Source: Pseudonocardiales bacterium
GTDB lineage: Bacteria; Actinomycetota; Actinomycetes; Mycobacteriales; Jatrophihabitantaceae
Assembly: GCA_025465405.1 (NCBI GenBank)
Contig: JAODNL010000122.1
Coordinates: 1-27,600, forward strand
Length of the DNA: 27,600 nucleotides
Direction of reading: 5' to 3'
Under the pieces are notes generated by a model. That model was not told the DNA's origin, ran no database searches, and was given only the letters and a program-made list of their open reading frames with translations. The position numbers and the translations under genes were made by a program. Positions 22,852 to 27,600 of the stretch are shown here, in pieces (the stretch's first letter is position 1; every line of letters starts with the position of its first letter).

Positions 22852-23712
22852 GTGACCGCGACCATCCTGGACGGCAAGGCGACCCTCGCGACGATCAAGA
22901 AGGAACTCGCCGAACGGGTGGCTGCACTCGCGGCGCGCGGCATCCGGCCCGGTCTCGGCACCGTGCTCGTGGGCGAGGACCCCGGAAGCCAGTGGTACGT
23001 CAACGCCAAGCACCGCGACTCCGTCGAGATCGGAATCGCAAGCATCCGACGTGACCTGCCGGCCACCGCGACCCAGGCCGAGGTCGAAGCCGTCGTGGAC
23101 GAGCTCAACGCCGATCCGGCGTGCACCGGCTACCTCGTACAGCTGCCGCTGCCCACCGGCCTCGACGAGTACGCCGTACTGCAACGGGTCGATCCGGCCA
23201 AGGACGTCGACGGCCTGCATCCGATCAACCTGGGCCGGCTGGTTCTCAACGAGCGGGCCCCGCTGCCGTGCACGCCGTACGGCATCGTCGAACTGCTGCG
23301 CCGCTACGACATCCCGATCGCCGGAGCTGACGTGGTCGTCATCGGCCGAGGCATCACGGTCGGTCGTCCACTCGGACTGTTGCTCACGCGCCGCACGGAG
23401 AACGCCACCGTCACCCTCTGCCACACCGGCACGCGTGACCTCGCGGCCCACATCGGTCGGGCCGACATCGTGGTCGCCGCGGCCGGCGTACCGGGAATCG
23501 TCACCGCGGAGATGGTCAAGCCCGGCGCCGCCGTCCTCGACGTCGGCGTCAGCCGGGTCGACGGCAAGATCGCCGGGGACGTCGCCGCAGACGTCGCCGA
23601 GGTGGCGGGTCACGTAACCCCGAATCCCGGCGGCGTGGGGCCGATGACCCGCGCGATGCTGCTGACCAATGTCGTCGAGGCGGCCGAGCGCGCCGCGGCG
23701 TTGCGGGACTGA
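22852..23712 (+). CDS. folD: Methylenetetrahydrofolate dehydrogenase / cyclohydrolase
   Basis: FolD oxidises 5,10-methylene-THF to methenyl-THF with NADP+ and hydrolyses it to 10-formyl-THF, the donor used by PurN and PurH upstream. The 286 residues include LDGKA near the start, the active-site Tyr49 and Lys53 (QWYVNAKH), GYLVQLPLP, KDVDGLHPINLGRL, PCTPYGIVELL, the nucleotide-binding VVIGRGITVGRPLGLLL and PNPGGVGPMT near the end. The GTG start at 22852 matches the homologue N-terminus; the frame stays open to 22771 but there it runs through hairpin repeat copy C. No ribosome binding site is evident. The DUF3017 gene follows after 2 nt. Confidence 0.96.
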   Translation: MTATILDGKATLATIKKELAERVAALAARGIRPGLGTVLVGEDPGSQWYVNAKHRDSVEIGIASIRRDLPATATQAEVEAVVDELNADPACTGYLVQLPLPTGLDEYAVLQRVDPAKDVDGLHPINLGRLVLNERAPLPCTPYGIVELLRRYDIPIAGADVVVIGRGITVGRPLGLLLTRRTENATVTLCHTGTRDLAAHIGRADIVVAAAGVPGIVTAEMVKPGAAVLDVGVSRVDGKIAGDVAADVAEVAGHVTPNPGGVGPMTRAMLLTNVVEAAERAAALRD

Positions 23713-23714
23713 TC

Positions 23715-23996
23715 GTGCAGCTGCAGGTGCGGCGTCGCGTCCGCGCGCAGGCGCCGTTCCTGGCGATCGTCCTGATCGTCGTCGCCTGCTTCGTCTACAT
23801 GTCGATCGAACCGGGGCACTGGCGGCGCGGCACGGGCGCCCTCGGCTGCGCGATGCTGCTCGCCGGACTGCTGCGAGCCACGCTGCCGGCGACGCACATC
23901 GGCCTGCTGGCCATCCGCGGCCGGTGGTGGGACACGCTGTGCTACCTGGCCCTTGGTGCGCTGATCCTCATCGTCGACATCCGGCTGCGGCACTGA
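23715..23996 (+). CDS. DUF3017 small membrane protein
   Basis: This 93-residue protein has a basic N-terminus (VRRRVRAQ) and three hydrophobic helices, near 14-30, 41-58 and 70-89. It matches the actinobacterial DUF3017 family, whose genes commonly follow folD. The function is unknown. The GTG start lies 2 nt after the folD stop, so it is translationally linked to folD. The family match rests on length, topology and context. Confidence 0.85.
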   Translation: MQLQVRRRVRAQAPFLAIVLIVVACFVYMSIEPGHWRRGTGALGCAMLLAGLLRATLPATHIGLLAIRGRWWDTLCYLALGALILIVDIRLRH

Positions 23997-24009
23997 TCCC
24001 GCGGCGGAC

Positions 24010-24015
24010 TAGCCT
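24010..24015 (+). promoter_or_regulatory. Candidate -10 box (TAGCCT) for mdh
   Basis: TAGCCT fits TANNNT and would start transcription near 24022, giving a leader of about 60 nt with the GAGGAG ribosome binding site. No clear -35 was found. Confidence 0.28.
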
Positions 24016-24081
24016 CCGGAACGAGCTCACGATCGGCGTGCGCGTGCGCGCCGAGGCACCGTCATGCAGAGGAGAAGTGTC

Positions 24082-25047
24082 ATGTCCGAGTCCGCTCGCC
24101 GCGGCAAGGCAACCGTCGTCGGTGCCGGCTTCTACGGGTCGACGACCGCCCAGCGCCTGGCCGAGTACGACGTGTTCGAGACTGTCGTCCTGACCGACAT
24201 CGTCGAGGGCAAGCCGGAGGGTCTGGCGCTCGACCTCAACCAGTCGCGTCCGATCGAGGGCTTCGAGACCACGGTCGTGGGCGCGACCACCACCCCCGAC
24301 GGCGGCGGCTACGAGCCGACCGCCGACTCCGACGTGGTCGTCATCACGGCGGGTCTACCGCGCAAGCCCGGGATGAGCCGCATGGATCTGCTCGAGGTCA
24401 ACGCCAAGATCGTGCGTGGCGTGGCCGAGAACATCGCCAAGTACTCGCCCAACGCGGTGGTCATCGTGGTGTCGAACCCGCTCGACGAGATGACCGCGCT
24501 CACCCAGATCGCCTCGCAGTTCCCGAAGGAGCGCGTCTTCGGACAGGCCGGCGTGCTCGACACGGCTCGCTTCACGAACAACGTCGCCACGACGCTCGGC
24601 GTCGCGGTCAGCTCGGTGCAGACGCTCACCCTCGGCTCACACGGGGACACGATGGTGCCGGTCGCCTCGGCGTGCTTCGTCGACGGGAAACCGCTTGCTG
24701 ACGTCCTCGACGCTGCGACGATCGAGGAGCTCGTCACGCGCACCCGCAACGGCGGCGCCGAGGTCGTGGCGCTGCTCAAGACAGGTTCGGCTTACTACGC
24801 ACCGTCGGCCGCCGCGGCCCGGATGGCCAAGGCCGTCATCGAGGATTCGGGTCAGGTCATCCCGGTGTGCGCCTGGGTCGACGGCGAGTACGGCATCAGC
24901 GGCGTCTATCTGGGCGTCGAGGCGGAGATCGGCGCCGGCGGCGTCAAGCGTGTCGTCGAGCGCGATCTGACGGAGTCCGAACTGGCCGGCCTGAAAGAGG
25001 CCGCCGAGGCGGTCCGGGCCAAGCAGGCGGACATCGCCAACCTCTGA
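24082..25047 (+). CDS. mdh: Malate dehydrogenase (LDH-like MDH)
   Basis: Mdh interconverts malate and oxaloacetate with NAD(H) in the TCA cycle. The 321 residues show the dinucleotide motif GAGFYG at 14-19 and Asp39 after the second strand (LTDIVEG), which selects NAD. Substrate arginines are Arg94 and Arg100 in the active-site loop (GLPRKPGMSR) and Arg163 (VLDTARF). The catalytic pair is Asp160/His187 (GSHGDTMVP). SNPLD at 131-135 is conserved. LDH-type enzymes have Gln at the position of Arg94; the arginine supports malate specificity. The ATG at 24082 has an AGGAGA ribosome binding site 7 nt upstream, whereas the ATG at 24064 would place that site inside the gene. Confidence 0.95.
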   Translation: MSESARRGKATVVGAGFYGSTTAQRLAEYDVFETVVLTDIVEGKPEGLALDLNQSRPIEGFETTVVGATTTPDGGGYEPTADSDVVVITAGLPRKPGMSRMDLLEVNAKIVRGVAENIAKYSPNAVVIVVSNPLDEMTALTQIASQFPKERVFGQAGVLDTARFTNNVATTLGVAVSSVQTLTLGSHGDTMVPVASACFVDGKPLADVLDAATIEELVTRTRNGGAEVVALLKTGSAYYAPSAAAARMAKAVIEDSGQVIPVCAWVDGEYGISGVYLGVEAEIGAGGVKRVVERDLTESELAGLKEAAEAVRAKQADIANL

Positions 25048-25072
25048 CGCCGTCTCCGGAGGCACCGGGTCG

Positions 25073-25078
25073 TATCCT
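25073..25078 (+). promoter_or_regulatory. Candidate -10 box (TATCCT) for the LuxR-type regulator gene
   Basis: TATCCT lies 31 nt before the GTG start in the gap after mdh and would give a short leader with a GGAG ribosome binding site. The -35 region is not convincing. Confidence 0.28.
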
Positions 25079-25103
25079 GGCCGCCTGGAGACAGGAGTTC
25101 GCC

Positions 25104-27419
25104 GTGGTCGCGGGGGAGACACGGCTGGCAGGCAGGCTGCCGGCTGAGGTTACGAGCTTCGTCGGTCGGCGACGCGAACTCGCCGAGGCGCGGCGACTGC
25201 TGTCCGCCCGCCGGCTGCTCACCCTCACCGGCCCCGGCGGCGTCGGCAAGACGCGGCTGGCGTTGCGGGTGGTCGACCAGGTCCGCCGGGCGTTCCCCGA
25301 CGGTGTGTATCTGGCGGAGCTCGACGCGCTCGACGACCCCACGCTGCTGCCGCAGACGGTGGCCGTGGCGCTGGGCTTGCGGGACGCCTCGGACGATCCG
25401 GTCGCCGCACTGGCCGAGTACGTCGCGGACATGCAGCTGCTCGTGGTGCTGGACAACTGCGAGCATGTCGCCGACACCTGCGCGGTGCTGGTGGACAAGC
25501 TGCTCGCGATGGCCCCCGGGCTTCGCATCCTCGCGACCAGCCGCCACGTGCTCGGCATCGAGGGCGAGCAGATCCTGCCCGTCGCGCCGCTGCCTGTTCC
25601 GGGCAACGAGGACGTGGGCGCAACGGCGGCCGCCGACGCGATCGAGCTGTTCGCGGAGCGCGCCGCCGCCGTGCTGCCCGGTTTCCACATCGACGACGGC
25701 AACCGCGATCGGGTATTGCAGATCTGCCAGCGGCTCGACGGGCTGCCGCTCGCGATCGAGTTGGCGGCCGTCCGGCTGCGGGCACTGTCGCTGGACGACA
25801 TCCTCGATCGGCTCAACGACCGCTTCGGGCTGCTCGTCGAGGGCAGCCGCACCGCACCCGAGCGCCAGCGGACGCTTGGCGGGGCACTCGGCTGGAGCTA
25901 TGCACTGTGTTCTGCCGAGGAGCGGCTGGTCTGGGCCCGGCTGTCCTGCTTCGTGGGCACGTTCGGCCTCGACGCCGCGGAGGAGGTGGGCAGTGGCGGC
26001 GGTATCGACCGCGACGAGCTGCTCGGGCTGATCGCGGGCCTCGTGGACAAGTCCATCCTGGTTCGGCAGGCCAACTCACACGGCCGGTCGGCCCGGTACC
26101 GCATGATCGAGACCATTCGCCGCTACGGGCAGGTGCGCCTCGAGCCCTCGCGCGAGGGACCGGACGTGCGGGCTCGACATCTCGCCTACTACCGGGCGCT
26201 CGCGCTGCGGTACCAGGCCACCTGCTTCGGTCCGGAGCAGCTGGCTTGGAACCAGCGGATGCAGGCCGAGCACGCGAACCTGCGGGCCGCGCTCGAGTTC
26301 GGCCTCTCCGGTGGCGGGGACGCCCTGGCCGCGCTGGACATCGCCGCCGCGTTGTGGAACTTCTGGTTCGCCGCCGGTTTCCTGCGTGAGGGCCTGCGGT
26401 GGCTGCAGCGCGGCCTGCTGGTCAACCCGGCGCTCACCCGGTCACGGGCCGAGGCGCTGTGGACCTGCGCGCTCCTGTCGGTCTACTGCGGCGAGGGAGA
26501 GGCCGGCCAACGGCTACTCGACGAATGCGCGGTCCTGGCCGAGTACTTCGGCGACACCGGGCTGCGCGCCCACGTGGCGGAGTGCGCGGGCCAGGCTGCC
26601 TTGTTCCGCGGCGAGCTGGCCGCGGCGTGTCGCCTGCTCGAGGCCGCCGTGGCCGGGCACCGTGCGGCCGGCAACCTCATCGGCATCACGCACTCGCTGA
26701 TCATGCTGGCAGCGGGCAGAGTCTTCCAGGGGGACCGCCGCGGATCCGGGGCAGCGGCGGAGGCGCTGGAACTGTGCGAGGCCCATGGCGCGGCGGCCAC
26801 GATGCCCTACGCGCTCTGGGCGGTGGCGGTGTACCGGTGGCGAGCCGGCGAGTACGCCGAGGGTGCGGCCCTCGCTCAGCACGCGATTCGCGTCCGGCCG
26901 GCCGAGGATTGGGCGGCGCTGGCCAATCAGCTCGAGCTGCTCGCGTGGTGCAGCGCTGGGCTGGGCCGGATGGAGCGTGTCGGCCGGCTGCTCGGAGGCG
27001 CGCGCGTGGCGTGGCGGCGCAGCGGCGCGCGGAACTTCGAGGCTAGTCCGTACCGGGCGATCGGCGAGCAGGTCGCCGACGAGGCCCGAGCGCGGATCGG
27101 TGACGAGGCGTTCGACGCGGCTGTCGCCAGCGGACGATTGTTCGGGATCGAACAGGCGATCGCTTACGCGTTGGAGGAGCCGCCGCCCGCGCATCCACCC
27201 GAGGCGGCAGCGCCGGCATCCGTAGGCGGATTGACCCGGCGGGAGCGCGAGATCGCCGAACTCGTCGCCGAAGGGCTGAGCAACAAGGAGATCGCGGCCA
27301 GCCTGACCATCGCCCGCCGAACGGCCGAGGGTCACGTCGAGAGGATCCTCACCAAGCTCGGGTTCACGTCCCGCGCCCAGATCGCGGCCTGGGTCGCCGG
27401 GCGGCGCGGCGGCGGATGA
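25104..27419 (+). CDS. Large ATPase-TPR-LuxR transcriptional regulator
   Basis: This 771-residue STAND-type regulator has an N-terminal NTPase with FVGRRRELAEARRLL, Walker A GPGGVGKT (43-50), Walker B LVVLDNCEH (113-121) and sensor motif LRILATSRHVLGIEGE. A winged-helix-like region and SYALCSAEERLVWARLSCF follow (about 260-300), then an alpha-helical TPR-like region (about 350-680). A LuxR-type HTH forms the C-terminus, about 710-771 (LTRREREIAELVAEGLSNKEIAASL..). Such proteins act as ATP-dependent activators, with the helical repeats binding an effector or inhibitor. The GTG at 25104 has AGGAG 6 nt upstream and keeps the conserved PAEVTSFVGR start; the open frame runs back into mdh but has no support there. 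The target genes and signal are unknown. Confidence 0.9.
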   Translation: MVAGETRLAGRLPAEVTSFVGRRRELAEARRLLSARRLLTLTGPGGVGKTRLALRVVDQVRRAFPDGVYLAELDALDDPTLLPQTVAVALGLRDASDDPVAALAEYVADMQLLVVLDNCEHVADTCAVLVDKLLAMAPGLRILATSRHVLGIEGEQILPVAPLPVPGNEDVGATAAADAIELFAERAAAVLPGFHIDDGNRDRVLQICQRLDGLPLAIELAAVRLRALSLDDILDRLNDRFGLLVEGSRTAPERQRTLGGALGWSYALCSAEERLVWARLSCFVGTFGLDAAEEVGSGGGIDRDELLGLIAGLVDKSILVRQANSHGRSARYRMIETIRRYGQVRLEPSREGPDVRARHLAYYRALALRYQATCFGPEQLAWNQRMQAEHANLRAALEFGLSGGGDALAALDIAAALWNFWFAAGFLREGLRWLQRGLLVNPALTRSRAEALWTCALLSVYCGEGEAGQRLLDECAVLAEYFGDTGLRAHVAECAGQAALFRGELAAACRLLEAAVAGHRAAGNLIGITHSLIMLAAGRVFQGDRRGSGAAAEALELCEAHGAAATMPYALWAVAVYRWRAGEYAEGAALAQHAIRVRPAEDWAALANQLELLAWCSAGLGRMERVGRLLGGARVAWRRSGARNFEASPYRAIGEQVADEARARIGDEAFDAAVASGRLFGIEQAIAYALEEPPPAHPPEAAAPASVGGLTRREREIAELVAEGLSNKEIAASLTIARRTAEGHVERILTKLGFTSRAQIAAWVAGRRGGG

Positions 27420-27435
27420 GCGTCACCTGTAGTGA

Positions 27436-27483
27436 GCGGTCCCGCACCGGCGCGCGGGGGGGTGAACGCCGGTACGGGACCGC
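27436..27483 (+). terminator. Long GC hairpin after the LuxR-type gene, probable terminator
   Basis: Arms gcggtcccgcaccggcg (27436-27452) and cgccggtacgggaccgc (27467-27483) pair over 17 bp with one mismatch around a 14 nt loop. It starts 16 nt after the stop codon. There is no T-run, but strong stems without one are usual at high GC. The rest of the window to 27600 shows no gene. Confidence 0.55.
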
Positions 27484-27600
27484 GGTCCGGACGGCCTCAG
27501 TTCTTTCGAGCGTAGCGACTGCCGCGCGGCGCGTCGCACCCCGGGGGCCCCGCTCACCCGGTCGAGTCTCGCGCCGGGACCCGCGGCCGCTTCAGGGGGA

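Noticed and set aside
22661..22855. Small open frame through the tandem hairpin repeats
   Set aside because: It consists of the repeated DNA read as protein and ends at the folD start; no ribosome binding site or homologue is known to me.
24867..25103. Extension of the LuxR-type regulator upstream into mdh
   Set aside because: It overlaps the conserved end of mdh; GTG 25104 has a good ribosome binding site and matches the usual N-terminus of this protein type.
27497..27556. Short minus-strand frame ending RGSRYARKN near the window edge
   Set aside because: It has an in-frame TGA 18 codons upstream and no start or ribosome binding site, so it is not supported as a gene.

Overview
The window is high-GC DNA with a dense, mostly co-directional gene layout, frequent GTG starts and several TANNNT boxes placed 6-7 nt before a start codon. 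It carries an FbiC-type F420 biosynthesis gene and the order pcrA - sucC - sucD - DUF6350/perM - purN - purH - folD - DUF3017 - mdh, with an AroQ-type chorismate mutase beside pcrA. Together these point to a chromosome of an F420-producing actinobacterium (Actinomycetota). The genus cannot be named from the sequence alone.

Layout. 1-2145: most of fbiC, with an in-frame amber codon at 25-27. 2152-5714: a CorA-type metal channel (minus strand), an SDR oxidoreductase and guaA. 5811-6966: an accessory module of a Fic protein and an HTH partner ('mobile mystery' pair), preceded by an AT-rich operator-like stretch. 7107-7538: a PaaI-type thioesterase. 7563-10849: a PspC/LiaF-like membrane protein divergent from a PspC-histidine kinase and NarL-type response regulator, probably an envelope-stress system. 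10892-11467: chorismate mutase with a 5' leader encoding a Phe/Tyr-rich peptide and a terminator hairpin, which looks like a transcription attenuator. 11467-13839: the UvrD/PcrA helicase. 13854-15407: a DUF2079 membrane protein. 15587-18173: a stand-alone B12-binding domain protein and succinyl-CoA synthetase sucCD. 18174-19155: a structured leader, a proline-rich membrane protein and a strong terminator. 19200-23996: perM-like gene, purN, purH, folD and DUF3017, with a tandem pair of hairpin repeats between purH and folD. 24082-27419: malate dehydrogenase and a large ATPase-TPR-LuxR regulator.

Function. Most genes are housekeeping: purine synthesis (guaA, purN, purH), one-carbon metabolism (folD feeds 10-formyl-THF to PurN and PurH), the TCA cycle (sucCD, mdh), repair (pcrA), aromatic amino acids (chorismate mutase) and cofactor F420 (fbiC). 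The accessory or less expected material is the Fic/HTH pair, a three-copy family of 52-53 nt hairpin repeats (10131, 22687, 22760), the chorismate mutase attenuator, the competing helices ahead of the proline-rich membrane gene, and the nonsense codon in fbiC. No tRNA, rRNA, CRISPR array, transposase or phage gene was seen.
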